From NCBI RefSeq assembly GCF_048820915.1, contig NZ_JBMERR010000001.1, forward strand, positions 248,001 through 312,000: a DNA stretch of 64,000 bases. Direction: 5' to 3'. The notes under the pieces were generated by a model. That model had not been told where the DNA came from, did no database searches, and saw only the letters and a list, made by a program, of their open reading frames with translations. Source of the stretch: Cribrihabitans_A pelagius (GTDB lineage: Bacteria > Pseudomonadota > Alphaproteobacteria > Rhodobacterales > Rhodobacteraceae). Below are positions 47,404 to 56,588 of the stretch, one piece after another (position 1 is the first letter of the stretch; every line of letters starts with the position of its first letter). The position numbers and the translations under genes are program-made.

Positions 47404-48488
47404 CGGGAGGTCTCCAGAAGCGGGGTGACAGTCTGCCAGAAGCGGCGCGCGGCCGCGGGGAGGAGGTGGGTGTTTGCGATGAAGGCGCGGGCGGCGGTGC
47501 TGCGTTCCCTGCGCAGCTCCGGGCTCGCGATCAGGGCCGAGGCCATTGCGGCCAGCGCTGCGGGGCCGTCCTCGGGCGCGGGGTAGCGGCCAGGCAGCAG
47601 CACGTCGCGCACGCCGGGCCGGTCCTGCGCCACCACCGGCAGCCCATGCGCCTGCGCCTCCAGGTAGACCATACCGAACGCCTCGTTCACGCCGGGCCAC
47701 AGAAAGAGGCTCGCGCGGTTGTAGGCAGCGGCGAGATCTTCGCGCGAAAGCTGGCCGAGGAAACGCACGCGGTCCCCGAAGGGCGCCATCAGGGCCTCCA
47801 CTCCGGCGCGCGCGGGGCCGCCGCCTGCGATTTCCAGCTTCCAGTCTCCCGGGATACGCGCCAGCGTTTCGGCGATCAGCCGGTAGGAGGCCAGCTTGTC
47901 CCCCGCCCGCATCATGCCTGCCGCCAGCATCGGGCCGTTCAGGGTTGAAGGCGCAGGCAAGGCAGCGAGCGGCAGGAAGGGCGGCAGATGCGCCACGGCC
48001 TGCGCGCCGCACCGGTCGCGCTCCAGCGCGAAGCGGTCCTGTTCCGTAAAATAGAAAACCGCCGCGGCGGCATCCGCGGCGTCATGCGCGGCCTCGGCGA
48101 ACCCGGCCCAGGGGCCGGTTAGGCGCTTCTTCGCGCGGGTCGACTCGATCTGCACGTAAGGGAGGCCGCGGGCGCGGGCGACGGCGGGGCCGATCAGGTC
48201 GGGGGCCTTGTAGTAGTTGTGGTAGGTGATCCAGAGGTCGGCGGCGGGCAGCTCCGCGGTCAGCCGCGCCACCTCCGCCGCGGCCTGGGCGCGCAAGCCG
48301 GCCTGCCGCGCCGCATCGCCCGCCTTGTCGTAGATCCTGAGTTCCGAGGCCAGCAGCACCTGCGCGCCGCTGGCGGTGAGCATCCCGGCAAGGGCGCGCG
48401 CCATCTCGCGGTCGCCGGAGGGCACCGGGTGATGCGGCGGCTTCATCGGCGCGTAGAAGGCAACCCGCTTTCCCTCCCCGGCGGACAT
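47400..48488 (-). CDS. Family 4 (GT-B) glycosyltransferase
   Basis: This 362-residue protein starts MSAGEGKRVAFYAPMKPPHH. It shows a GT4-type C-terminal domain with LEIAGGGPARAGVEAL, VRFLGQLSREDLAAAYNRAS and the donor-binding acidic motif GVNEAFGMVYLEAQAHGLPV. It overlaps the histidine phosphatase by 4 bp. No membrane segment is seen. The sugar transferred is unknown. Confidence 0.85.
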   Translation of the reverse strand: MSAGEGKRVAFYAPMKPPHHPVPSGDREMARALAGMLTASGAQVLLASELRIYDKAGDAARQAGLRAQAAAEVARLTAELPAADLWITYHNYYKAPDLIGPAVARARGLPYVQIESTRAKKRLTGPWAGFAEAAHDAADAAAAVFYFTEQDRFALERDRCGAQAVAHLPPFLPLAALPAPSTLNGPMLAAGMMRAGDKLASYRLIAETLARIPGDWKLEIAGGGPARAGVEALMAPFGDRVRFLGQLSREDLAAAYNRASLFLWPGVNEAFGMVYLEAQAHGLPVVAQDRPGVRDVLLPGRYPAPEDGPAALAAMASALIASPELRRERSTAARAFIANTHLLPAAARRFWQTVTPLLETSR

Positions 48489-48494
48489 GGCGCG

Positions 48495-49739
48495 TCAGCC
48501 TTGCCCGATGAGCGCGTTCAGCCGCAGCGACAGCTGCGCGATGCCGGGCGCCATGCCGAAGCCGCTGCGCAGCCGCTTCAGCGCGGCTGCGGCCATCGCG
48601 TCCAGCGCGCGCGGGTGGCGTGTCGCGTAGAGCAGGCTTTCGGCCAGTGCTTCGGGCGCGTCTTCGCTCAGCAGGCCGTGCCGGCCGTGGGTGATGAACT
48701 CGGGGATGGCGGAGACCGGGGTGGAGAGCACCGGCAGGGCTTGCGAGGCCGCCTCCATCAGCACGTTCGGCAGCCCGTCGCGGTCACCGTCCGAGGCCAC
48801 CCGGCTTGGCAGCACAAACAGGTCGGCAGCGCGCATCGCGTCGATCACCTCGGGCTGGTCGCAGGCGCCGCGCCAGGTGATGCGATGGGCGATGCCCGCA
48901 TCCTCGGCCATGCCTTCGAGCAGCTCGCTCATGCCGCCGCCGCCGATATGTGTCCAGTGCCAGTCCAGACCTTCGGGCAGCAGCGCGAGCGCCGCGATCA
49001 GCCGGTCGAAGCCCTTCTTTTCCACCAGCCGGCCGACCGACAGGAAGCGCATCGGATCCTGCGGCTGCCGGGGCGCGCGCGCAGGCGGCGCCGGGAAGCG
49101 GGAGAGGTCGAGCCCGTGGTAGACCAGATCGATCCGGGCGGGATCGCCCGCCAACTCCTGCAGGTGCTTGGCGCCAAAGCCGGTGCAGGTGGCCCCGAAG
49201 GCGGCGCCGTGACCGCTGGCCGAGAGCTTCTCGCGGATCTCCCAGTCCGGCGAGGTCCAGATGTCCTTGGCATGGGCCGAGAAGCTCCACGGCAGGCCGC
49301 GCATGATCGCGGCATAGCGCGCCACCGAGGACGGCGTGTGCAGGAAATGCGCATAGAGCCCAAGCACTTCAGCGGGCATCTCGGCGGCCAGAACACAGGC
49401 CTGGCCGAAGCGGCGGATGCGGTTCGGGGTGGCATCGCGGCGCAGGTCGGCGCGCCAGATGCGCCAGGCCTCGCCGTACCCCGGCATAGACTGCGCCGCG
49501 GCGCGGGCGCGCCAGACCCTTTCGGGTTCTTCGTAGAGGTATTCCGGCAGGTAATGCACCCGCGCCTGCAGCTGGTCGTGCAGCGGATGGCGCTTGATGT
49601 CGGTGGGGTGGCGCAGCGACCAGATCTCAAAGGCATGGCCGGCCGCCTCGAGCGCCACCAGCTCCTGCGCGATGAAGGTCTCCGACAGGCGCGGCCAGCC
49701 CTTGACCACCACTGCGAGCGGCGGGCGGCGGGCGCTCAT
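48495..49739 (-). CDS. Family 4 (GT-B) glycosyltransferase
   Basis: This 414-residue protein starts MSARRPPLAVVVKGWPRLSE, a pattern of exopolysaccharide GT4 enzymes (KGWPRLSETFIAQEL). It has FLSVGRLVEKKGFDRLIAAL and the donor motif DGLPNVLMEAASQALPVLST in the second domain. It overlaps the upstream gene by 4 bp and is followed by a 6-bp gap. The reading frame extends upstream, but only inside the preceding gene. Confidence 0.87.
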   Translation of the reverse strand: MSARRPPLAVVVKGWPRLSETFIAQELVALEAAGHAFEIWSLRHPTDIKRHPLHDQLQARVHYLPEYLYEEPERVWRARAAAQSMPGYGEAWRIWRADLRRDATPNRIRRFGQACVLAAEMPAEVLGLYAHFLHTPSSVARYAAIMRGLPWSFSAHAKDIWTSPDWEIREKLSASGHGAAFGATCTGFGAKHLQELAGDPARIDLVYHGLDLSRFPAPPARAPRQPQDPMRFLSVGRLVEKKGFDRLIAALALLPEGLDWHWTHIGGGGMSELLEGMAEDAGIAHRITWRGACDQPEVIDAMRAADLFVLPSRVASDGDRDGLPNVLMEAASQALPVLSTPVSAIPEFITHGRHGLLSEDAPEALAESLLYATRHPRALDAMAAAALKRLRSGFGMAPGIAQLSLRLNALIGQG

Positions 49740-50965
49740 GGCAGGGCCTCGCGCCGCGGCTGGGTGGCGAGCAGCGTCTCGATCCGTCCGGTCACGTAGT
49801 CGAGCCCGTCCAGCAGCCCTTCGGAACCGGCAGCCGAGGGCGGCGCCTGATGCGCCAGCGCGCGGATTGCCCGGGCCATCGCCTCCGGCGTCCAGCCGTC
49901 GCGGGCCTCGTCCAGCATCGCGGTCAGCCCCAGCTGCTCGGCCCGGCTGGCGCGGATCCACTGCTCCAGCCGCGGCGTGGTGCGCGGCACGATAACCGCA
50001 GGCTTGTCGAAGGAGAGCACCTCGCAGAACGTGTTGTAGCCGCCCATGCAGACCACGCCTTGAGCGCCGGCAAACAAGGTCTCGATTTGGGAATCAAAGC
50101 CTACCGCGGTGACCCGCCCGCCGAGCCGCGCCACCCGGGCCTCGAAGTCCTCGCGGGTCTCGCCCGACAGGAACGGCCCGTAGACCAACAGCGCGCGGGG
50201 TTTGAGATCCGGATCCGCCTCATAGGCCGACAGCGCCAGGTCCACCATCATCGCCCCGTCGCCGCCGCCACCGGGGGTGACGAGGATATAGGGCTGCGCG
50301 GGCGGGTCGCCCGCCGGGCCCAGCTCGCGGCGCAAATACCCGGTCCAGTGCATCCGCGCCTGCACCTCGGGCGGCAGCGGCAGACCGGCGGCGGGGTCGT
50401 AGATGCCGCGCTGGCCGTAGACCCAGATCTCGCCGTAGAAATCGCGGGTCGCCGCCACAGCGCCCTTGCGCTCCCACTCGGCGGCCAGCACCGCCGGCTC
50501 GTCCAGCACGTCGCGCAGGCCCAGCACCATCCGGCAATGTCCGCGTGCCTTCAGCCCCTCCAGCGCCGGGATCAGCTCGCCGCGGAAGCCCGTCGGCTCC
50601 TTGTCGGCGATCAGCACATCGGGGGCGAACTGTTCCACTGTGGAGCAGATCAGCGCCGCGCGCAGCTCGGTGGTTTCCTCGATGCTCATGCCCATGGTGC
50701 GCGACGCATAGGAGCCGTCGGCGCGCTTGATCACACCGGGCAGGCGCACATGGTCGACGCGGTTCGGGAAGGAGAAGCGCCCGGCCACCGGCGATCCGGT
50801 CAGGATCAGCGCCGAGGCATGCGGGTTGGCGGCGGTGATCGCGCCCGCCAGCGCCCGCGAGCGGCGCAGGTGGCCCAGCCCGAAAGTGTCGTGGCTATAG
50901 AGCAGGATGCGGGGCCCGCGCGCCCGCGGAGCGGCTGCCGGGGTCGAAGTGCCAGTGTCGGTCAT
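49736..50965 (-). CDS. Predicted MurG-like glycosyltransferase (COG4671-type)
   Basis: This 409-residue protein heads the operon. It starts MTDTGTSTPAAAPRARGPRI and then ILLYSHDTFGLGHLRRSRAL, a glycine/His acceptor loop. VTPGGGGDGAMM marks the second domain and VCMGGYNTFCEVLSFDKPAV the donor site. The layout resembles MurG but it is not a cell-wall cluster. The start at 50965 follows GTTTCTTG with only a weak ribosome site. A 421-bp gap separates it from the divergent mscS-like gene. Confidence 0.8.
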   Translation of the reverse strand: MTDTGTSTPAAAPRARGPRILLYSHDTFGLGHLRRSRALAGAITAANPHASALILTGSPVAGRFSFPNRVDHVRLPGVIKRADGSYASRTMGMSIEETTELRAALICSTVEQFAPDVLIADKEPTGFRGELIPALEGLKARGHCRMVLGLRDVLDEPAVLAAEWERKGAVAATRDFYGEIWVYGQRGIYDPAAGLPLPPEVQARMHWTGYLRRELGPAGDPPAQPYILVTPGGGGDGAMMVDLALSAYEADPDLKPRALLVYGPFLSGETREDFEARVARLGGRVTAVGFDSQIETLFAGAQGVVCMGGYNTFCEVLSFDKPAVIVPRTTPRLEQWIRASRAEQLGLTAMLDEARDGWTPEAMARAIRALAHQAPPSAAGSEGLLDGLDYVTGRIETLLATQPRREALP

Positions 50966-51386
50966 CAAGAAACCTGATCGGATGAGAGGGCAGTGCGGCG
51001 CAGCAGGCGGGCAGAGGAGCGGACAGGGACCCGGACAGGCGCGCGGGCCTGCAAACGGGCAGGCAGCCTTGTGCCGGCGGTTGCGCCCGGGCGCTTGCTC
51101 CTGTGCTCGGCCATTGTCCGCCTCGAATTCTGCGGGCCCGGGCCGGCATCGGCGCGGGCGTTGTCGGTGGGTCGTGCTGCTGCCTGCCGCAGCCATGGGC
51201 TCCAAGACCGCGTGATCCAGCGGCTGGCGCCCGGCAGACGGCGTCCAGGCGTGTATAGCTTCTGCCCCGCGCGCTGGCAATCGCCGGCGCCTGCGCGGCA
51301 GCGCACATGAATTTGCGCACGCGCTATTTGCGCAACGCCCGCAGCATGGTCTAATTTGACACAGGTTTCCAAACGGATAGGCCCCC
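50966..51386. other. 421-bp divergent noncoding gap
   Basis: No frame here looks like a real gene. It must hold the promoters of the seven-gene glycan operon and of the MscS-like gene. Two direct repeats ATTTGCGCA (51311-51319 and 51326-51334) lie 53-76 bp before the channel gene; TTGACA at 51356-51361 is too close to the start codon to be its -35. Confidence 0.5.
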
Positions 51387-53753
51387 ATGCTGCATGTTCT
51401 CCTCCGGCTTCTGCTTTGCGCCGCGCTTGCCATGGGTCTTGCCGCTCGCGCCGGCGCACAAGAAAATGATCCCGCCGGAGCCGAGGCGCTGGCGCAGGCG
51501 ATCGAACAGGCAGCGGCGCGCGGCACCGGGGTGATCGTGCTGGACACTTCCGGCCGGGTGCTGGCGGCGCCGCCGGAGACGCCCCCTGCAACGCAGCAGC
51601 CAGCCGCCGCCGCCGCCGGCACAGAGGCCGGTGCGGGCGGCGGCGCGATGGAGCAGCCCTCGGTGCTGATGCGGGCGCAATCGCGGATCCGCACTTTCCG
51701 CAGCGAGCTTACCAGCCGCCTGGAGGCGCTGCCCTACTCGCTGTTCGAAATGCGCTACATTCTGCGGCAGACCAGCCCGGACGGGCGCATCATGACCTAT
51801 GTTGAAGTGGTCGGCTGGAATGTGCTGTTCCTGTTGGCGGGGCGCTGGCTGTCGGTGCAGGTCTACGGCAAGCGCATCGCCAAGCGCCATGTGGTGGCGC
51901 GCATCAAGGAAGATCCGAAAGGCTACCGCGAAAAGATGCCCTTCCTGGTGTTCCGCTTCCTAATGGGGGTGGGGGCAACGCTGTTTGCGATGATCTTTGC
52001 ACTGGCGCTGTCCTATCTGCTGTTCGGCCCCTCCGGCGACAGCTCGGTGGAGCTGACGGTGGCCGCGGTCTATACTGCCTACTTCCTGGCCAGCACCGTG
52101 TCGGATCTGTGGCGCATGGTGCTGTCGCCCTATCTGACGCAATACCGTATTCCGGTGTTTTCCGACCGGGACGCGCGGCGGCTCTACCTCTGGGCCTCGG
52201 CGCTCGCGGCCTATGACATCTGCGCGGTGCTGTTTGCCACCTGGGTCGGCGATTTCGGGCTGAACTACAACGTCTACGCACTGCTCTACGGGCTGCTGGC
52301 GCTGGTCGGCACACTGGGCAACCTTCTGATGGTGCTGGTCAACGGCCGCGCGATCTCCAATGCGATCCGGGCCGGGCGGAACCTCTCGGACTGCGCCTGG
52401 CTGCTGCGGGTGCTGTCGCTGGCCTGGGCACCGGTTGTGATGGCTTACATGGTTTTCGGCTGGCTGAAGCTCGCTTTCGACCTGGTGCTGGAGGCCGAGG
52501 TGCCGGTGCCGGTGATGGCGGGCAGCTACCTGGTGCTGACCTCGATCCTGGTGGTCTACGGCGTGATCGGCTACGCGATCGAGCGCTACTTCGCCCGCCG
52601 CCCCGCCGCCAAGGCTGACGTGCCGGACGCGGAAGCAGGGGAGGCCGGGGCGCTGGATAGCGGGTTGGAAGAGGCGGACACCCCGCCGCCGCCCCGCCAC
52701 CCGATCGCCAGCTACGAGGACCTCGCCCGCCGCCTTGCGGGCATCCTCGCCTTCGTGGCGGGGGCCTATGCGCTGCTGGTGGTCTGGAACCCCGAGGCCG
52801 CCTGGATGAAAACTGCCGCCGCCGAACGCGCCATCGACGTTACCGTGATCCTGTTCATCGGTTACACGGTCTACCACCTGTTCCGGATCTGGATCGACAG
52901 CAAGATCGACGAGGAGGGCGGCGACTTGCCCGCGGGCGAACTCGGCGACGAAGGCGGCGCGGGCGGGGCCAGCCGCCTGGCGACGCTCTTGCCGCTGTTC
53001 CGGGGCGCGATCCTCGCCGTGGTGCTGGTGTCGATCGTGCTGATCGTGCTGCTCGAGCTGGGCGTCAACGTAAGCCCCCTGTTTGCCGGCGCGGGCGTTG
53101 TCGGGCTCGCCGTCGGCTTCGGCTCGCAGGCGCTGGTGCGCGACATCTTCTCGGGCGCCTTCTTCCTGATCGACGACGCCTTCCGCAAGGGCGAATACAT
53201 CGACATCGGCGACGTCAAGGGCACGGTGGAAAAGATCTCGGTCCGCTCGTTCCAGCTGCGCCACCACCTCGGCGCGCTGCACACCATCCCCTTCGGCGAG
53301 ATTAAGGTGCTGACCAACTACTCCCGCGACTGGGTGATGATGAAGCTGCCGCTGCGGGTCACCTATGACACCGATGTGGAGAAGGTGCGCAAGCTGATCA
53401 AGAATCTGGGCCAGGAGCTGCTCGACGATCCGGTGATCGGCGCCAATTTCATCCAGCCCCTAAAGTCGCAGGGGGTGATCGAAATGCAGGATTCGGCGAT
53501 GATCATCCGGGTGAAATTCATGACCAAGCCGGGCGATCAATGGCTGGTGCGCAAACGGGTTTACCAGGAAATCCGCGAGCTCTTTGCCCGCGAGGGCATC
53601 AAGTTTGCGCACCGCGAAGTGACGGTGCGGCTGGCCGCCGACCAGGCGGAGGACGCCACGCCCGAGCAGAAACGGCTTGCCACCGGCGCGGTGCAGGCGG
53701 CAATCGACGAGGATGCGTTCGACCTCGACGGCAGCGGCGAGCGCGAGGCCTGA
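51387..53753 (+). CDS. Large MscS-family mechanosensitive channel
   Basis: This 788-residue protein has a signal peptide (about 1-24, LLLCAALAMGLAARAGAQ), a periplasmic stretch rich in Ala/Pro/Gly, about ten membrane helices and a C-terminal MscS core. The pore helix GAGVVGLAVGFGSQALVRDI is near residue 570, followed by the beta domain (FRKGEYIDIGDVKGTVEKIS) and a cytoplasmic alpha/beta domain. An acidic loop near 410-440 lies between helices. It releases solutes on osmotic downshock. Length fits MscK/YbdG-like extended members. Monocistronic. Confidence 0.9.
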   Translation: MLHVLLRLLLCAALAMGLAARAGAQENDPAGAEALAQAIEQAAARGTGVIVLDTSGRVLAAPPETPPATQQPAAAAAGTEAGAGGGAMEQPSVLMRAQSRIRTFRSELTSRLEALPYSLFEMRYILRQTSPDGRIMTYVEVVGWNVLFLLAGRWLSVQVYGKRIAKRHVVARIKEDPKGYREKMPFLVFRFLMGVGATLFAMIFALALSYLLFGPSGDSSVELTVAAVYTAYFLASTVSDLWRMVLSPYLTQYRIPVFSDRDARRLYLWASALAAYDICAVLFATWVGDFGLNYNVYALLYGLLALVGTLGNLLMVLVNGRAISNAIRAGRNLSDCAWLLRVLSLAWAPVVMAYMVFGWLKLAFDLVLEAEVPVPVMAGSYLVLTSILVVYGVIGYAIERYFARRPAAKADVPDAEAGEAGALDSGLEEADTPPPPRHPIASYEDLARRLAGILAFVAGAYALLVVWNPEAAWMKTAAAERAIDVTVILFIGYTVYHLFRIWIDSKIDEEGGDLPAGELGDEGGAGGASRLATLLPLFRGAILAVVLVSIVLIVLLELGVNVSPLFAGAGVVGLAVGFGSQALVRDIFSGAFFLIDDAFRKGEYIDIGDVKGTVEKISVRSFQLRHHLGALHTIPFGEIKVLTNYSRDWVMMKLPLRVTYDTDVEKVRKLIKNLGQELLDDPVIGANFIQPLKSQGVIEMQDSAMIIRVKFMTKPGDQWLVRKRVYQEIRELFAREGIKFAHREVTVRLAADQAEDATPEQKRLATGAVQAAIDEDAFDLDGSGEREA

Positions 53754-53877
53754 CCCGCACCGCTCCCGCCCCCGCCCGGCCCGCTGACGCGCACCGCGCG
53801 GCGTTGGGCCTGGCGCCGCGCTCACGCGCGGCGGCGCCTGTGGCCACTTCCCGGAAGACCAAATCGCCGGAGGCTTC

Positions 53878-53932
53878 TTCTGGCCGAAAATATCCCGGGG
53901 GAATTGGCCGCAGGCCAAGGGGGCAGTGCCCC
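53878..53932 (+). repeat. Type II dispersed repeat, copy 1 of a tandem pair
   Basis: TTCTGGCCGAAAATATCCCG, GGGGAATTGGCCGCAGGCCA, AGGGGGCAGTGCCCC. It aligns with the copy 153 bp downstream and with the inverted copy at 2181-2247. It lies in the 337-bp gap 53754-54090, which has no gene. Confidence 0.8.
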
Positions 53933-54030
53933 ACTGTCCAGTCCGGCCGGGCGGAGCGCTGCCGCAGGCGAAGGCCGGTCCGCGCGGCCCCGCGCCGGTT
54001 TGCGACGGCAAGCGGGCAGCCCCGATTTCC

Positions 54031-54090
54031 TCTTGCCAGAAATATCCCGGGGGGAATTGGCCGCCAGGCCAAGGGGGGGCAGCGCCCCCG
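54031..54090 (+). repeat. Type II dispersed repeat, copy 2 of a tandem pair
   Basis: TCTTGCCAGAAATATCCCGG, GGGGAATTGGCCGCCAGGCC, AAGGGGGGGCAGCGCCCCCG. It ends exactly at the stop codon of the CoA-transferase-like gene (54091). Both copies are followed, about 20 bp on, by AGCGCTGCCGCAGGCG, in copy 2 already inside that gene. Confidence 0.8.
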
Positions 54091-55437
54091 CTACCCGTCC
54101 CACTCCGGCGCAGCGCTGCCGCAGGCGGCGGCGGGCCGCGACCAGTGCATCCCGGTGCCTGTGAGGGCGAGCGGCGGGCGCAGGCGGCGGCCGGGACCCC
54201 AGGAGGTGTCTTCCACAGCATCGGCGTAGTCGGCAGGAGCGGCTCCGTCGATCTCCGGCCCCTCGGGGCGGGCATCCAGCGCCGAAAGCTCTTCAGCAGT
54301 GCGGGCGAGCGAGAGCCGGGCAGCCGGAACCGGCGCGCCGCCGGCGGCTGCGGACAGCGCCGAGAGCACCGCCGCGGCCATCAGCCAGCCGGTGGCGTGG
54401 TCCAGCGCCTGCACGGGAAGCGGCACCGGGCGGTCCGCGCCCGCCCAGGCGCGACCCGTGTCGGCAATGCCGCAGCTCATCTGCACCAGGCTGTCGAAGC
54501 CGCGGCGGCCTGCCCAGGGGCCAGTCCAGCCGTAGGCGTCGAGCGTGACCTCCACCGCATCCGGAGCGATCCGGCGGCGTGTGTCCTCCCCGTAGCCCAG
54601 CCCTTCCAGCGCGCCGGGGCGGTAGCCGTGCACCAGCACGTCGGCCTGCGCCAGCAGCGCCTCGAAGCAGGCGCGGTCCTGCGTTGCGGTGAGATCCAGC
54701 GCTGCCATGCGCTTGCCGAGGGAGATGTCGGGGATCACGCCGGGCTCGTCCCAGCCGGGCGGGTCGATGCGCAGCACTTCGGCGCCGAAACCCGCCAAGG
54801 TGCGGGTGGAGACCGGCCCGGCCAGCACCCGGGTGAGGTCCAGCACCCGCAGGCCCGCCAGCGGCCGGGCGGCGGTCGCCTGCGGCCGGTCGCGCAGGAG
54901 GAGGGCGCGGGGGCTGTCCCAGTGGATCAGCGGCTCGGCCGCGGCCGCCTCGCCTTGCGGATGTGCCAGCCACTGTGCGCGGCTGCGCAGGGCGGCAGCG
55001 GCGCCGCCTTCGGCCACGATGGCGGCCTCCAGCGCGTCCGCGTGCCAGCGGCGTGCCGCTTCGGTAACGGCGGCGGGCTCGGGTGCGCAGTCCAGCACCC
55101 GCAGCGCGGCCGTCCGGTGGGCGGGCAGGTTGGTATGCAGGCGGATGCTGCCATCGGTGGTCTCGTAGACGCCCGCCAGAGGGTCCCAGGGGCCGGGCAT
55201 CCGCCAGCCTTCGGGGCGGAAGCTGAAGCCGAACCAGAGCGCGGCGAGGCGCCGGTCCACCGTCACCTCCGGCACTTCCGCAACCAGGTTCAGCGCCCGC
55301 ATCAGCCGGGCCAGCTCCAGCCCCGCCGCGGCAACGGAGCGCTCTGCCAGCGCGCTCACTGCGAAGGCGCTGGGCAGGCGGCCCTCGCCAATCACCTGAT
55401 AGGCGTCCGGCGCGGGCAAGGCAGACAGATGCGTCAT
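54091..55437 (-). CDS. Divergent CaiB/BaiF-type CoA-transferase-like protein
   Basis: This 448-residue protein has an N-terminal region of about 190 residues not typical of the family, then a CaiB-like domain (LAGLRVLDLTRVLAGPVSTR; GFGAEVLRIDPPGWDEPG; GKRMAALDLT). The catalytic Asp segment appears altered: LPVQALDHATGWLMAAA aligns with LDMSLLDCATALLAN of the homologue at 25013-26116, with Pro in place of the catalytic Asp. It overlaps the permease gene by 4 bp, so it is last in the ABC operon. Its C-terminal residues (AAACGSAAPEWDG) come from repeat-derived sequence. Confidence 0.75.
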   Translation of the reverse strand: MTHLSALPAPDAYQVIGEGRLPSAFAVSALAERSVAAAGLELARLMRALNLVAEVPEVTVDRRLAALWFGFSFRPEGWRMPGPWDPLAGVYETTDGSIRLHTNLPAHRTAALRVLDCAPEPAAVTEAARRWHADALEAAIVAEGGAAAALRSRAQWLAHPQGEAAAAEPLIHWDSPRALLLRDRPQATAARPLAGLRVLDLTRVLAGPVSTRTLAGFGAEVLRIDPPGWDEPGVIPDISLGKRMAALDLTATQDRACFEALLAQADVLVHGYRPGALEGLGYGEDTRRRIAPDAVEVTLDAYGWTGPWAGRRGFDSLVQMSCGIADTGRAWAGADRPVPLPVQALDHATGWLMAAAVLSALSAAAGGAPVPAARLSLARTAEELSALDARPEGPEIDGAAPADYADAVEDTSWGPGRRLRPPLALTGTGMHWSRPAAACGSAAPEWDG

Positions 55438-56588
55438 TGCTGGTAGGGGTCGAGGCTGTCGCGCAGCCCGTCGCCGAGGAAGTTGAACGCCAGCACCACG
55501 ATCACAATCGGAAGCATCGGGATTGCGGTCCAGGGGTAGATCTCGATCGAGGCGAGGTTCTGGGCATCGTTCAGCATCACCCCCCAGCTCACCGCAGGCG
55601 CGCGCAGGCCAAGGCCGAGGAAGGAGAGCGCGGTTTCCCCCAGAATCATCGCCGGGATCGACAGCGCGGCGGAAGCGATCAGGTGGCTCATGAAGTTGGG
55701 CAGGAGGTGCTTGCGGATCACCCGGCCCGAGGAGGCCCCCATCATTTCGGCCGCGCGCACGAACTCTTCCTCACGCAGGGACAGGAACTTGGCCCGTACC
55801 GCGCGCGCGAGCCCGGGCCAGTCCAGAATGCCGAGGATGATTGAGATGATGAAGAACACCGCCACCGGCGACCAGTTCGACGGCACCGCCGCCGAGAGCG
55901 CCAGCCACAGCGGCAGCTCGGGCAGGGAGCGTAGGATCTCGATCACGCGGTTGATCACCCAGTCGGTCTTGCCCCCCAGATACCCTGCCAGTGCGCCGAA
56001 GAAAATGCCGAGCACGAAGGACACGGTAATGCCGATGAGACCCACGGTCAGCGACAGCTGCGCGCCATAGAGGATGCGGCTGAACACGTCGCGGCCGAGC
56101 CGGTCGGAGCCCCAGAGGAAGATCGGGCTGCCGTCGGGGGAGCAAAACAGATGCGTGTCCGAGGGGATCAGCCCGGCGAGCTGGTACTCGCTGCCCTCAC
56201 AGAAGAACTTGAGCCGCTGCGGGTTCTCCAGATCGGGCTTGAACACCCACTGGAAGGTCTCAAGGTCCGCTTCCGAGGTCATCGGGTAGATATAGGGGCC
56301 GATGAAGGCGCCCTCGTGGAAGAAGTTGACCGACTGCGGTGGCGAGAACAGGTGCTCGCTGTGGCGCTGGTTCGGCCCGTAGGGGGCAATGAAACCCGCA
56401 ACCGGCAGGAGGAGGTAGCAGGTCAGCAGGAAGATGCCGGAGATCAGCCCAAGCCGGTGGCTGCGGAACTTGCGCCAGACCAAGAGCCAGTTCGGCGCGT
56501 CGAGATCTTTGCGCTCCAGCTCGCGCAGCGCCGCCTCGGGATCATAGGGCGCATCGTCCACATAGCGTCCGTCGGGCAGCCTGTTCAT
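55434..56588 (-). CDS. Oligopeptide-type ABC transporter permease (OppC/YejE-like)
   Basis: This 384-residue permease has the OppC N-terminal helix, a large insertion of about 80 residues after it (ending LFCSPDGSPIFLWGSDRLGR), and the EAA loop EFVRAAEMMGASSGRVIRKH, with five further helices. GSDRLGRDVFSRILYGAQLS is the family start of the core. It overlaps the other permease and the CoA-transferase-like gene by 4 bp each. Confidence 0.9.
   Translation of the reverse strand: MNRLPDGRYVDDAPYDPEAALRELERKDLDAPNWLLVWRKFRSHRLGLISGIFLLTCYLLLPVAGFIAPYGPNQRHSEHLFSPPQSVNFFHEGAFIGPYIYPMTSEADLETFQWVFKPDLENPQRLKFFCEGSEYQLAGLIPSDTHLFCSPDGSPIFLWGSDRLGRDVFSRILYGAQLSLTVGLIGITVSFVLGIFFGALAGYLGGKTDWVINRVIEILRSLPELPLWLALSAAVPSNWSPVAVFFIISIILGILDWPGLARAVRAKFLSLREEEFVRAAEMMGASSGRVIRKHLLPNFMSHLIASAALSIPAMILGETALSFLGLGLRAPAVSWGVMLNDAQNLASIEIYPWTAIPMLPIVIVVLAFNFLGDGLRDSLDPYQQ

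Noticed and set aside
51356..51361. TTGACA as the -35 element of the MscS-like gene
   Set aside because: Only 25 bp separate it from the start codon, too little for a -10, a transcription start and the ribosome site.
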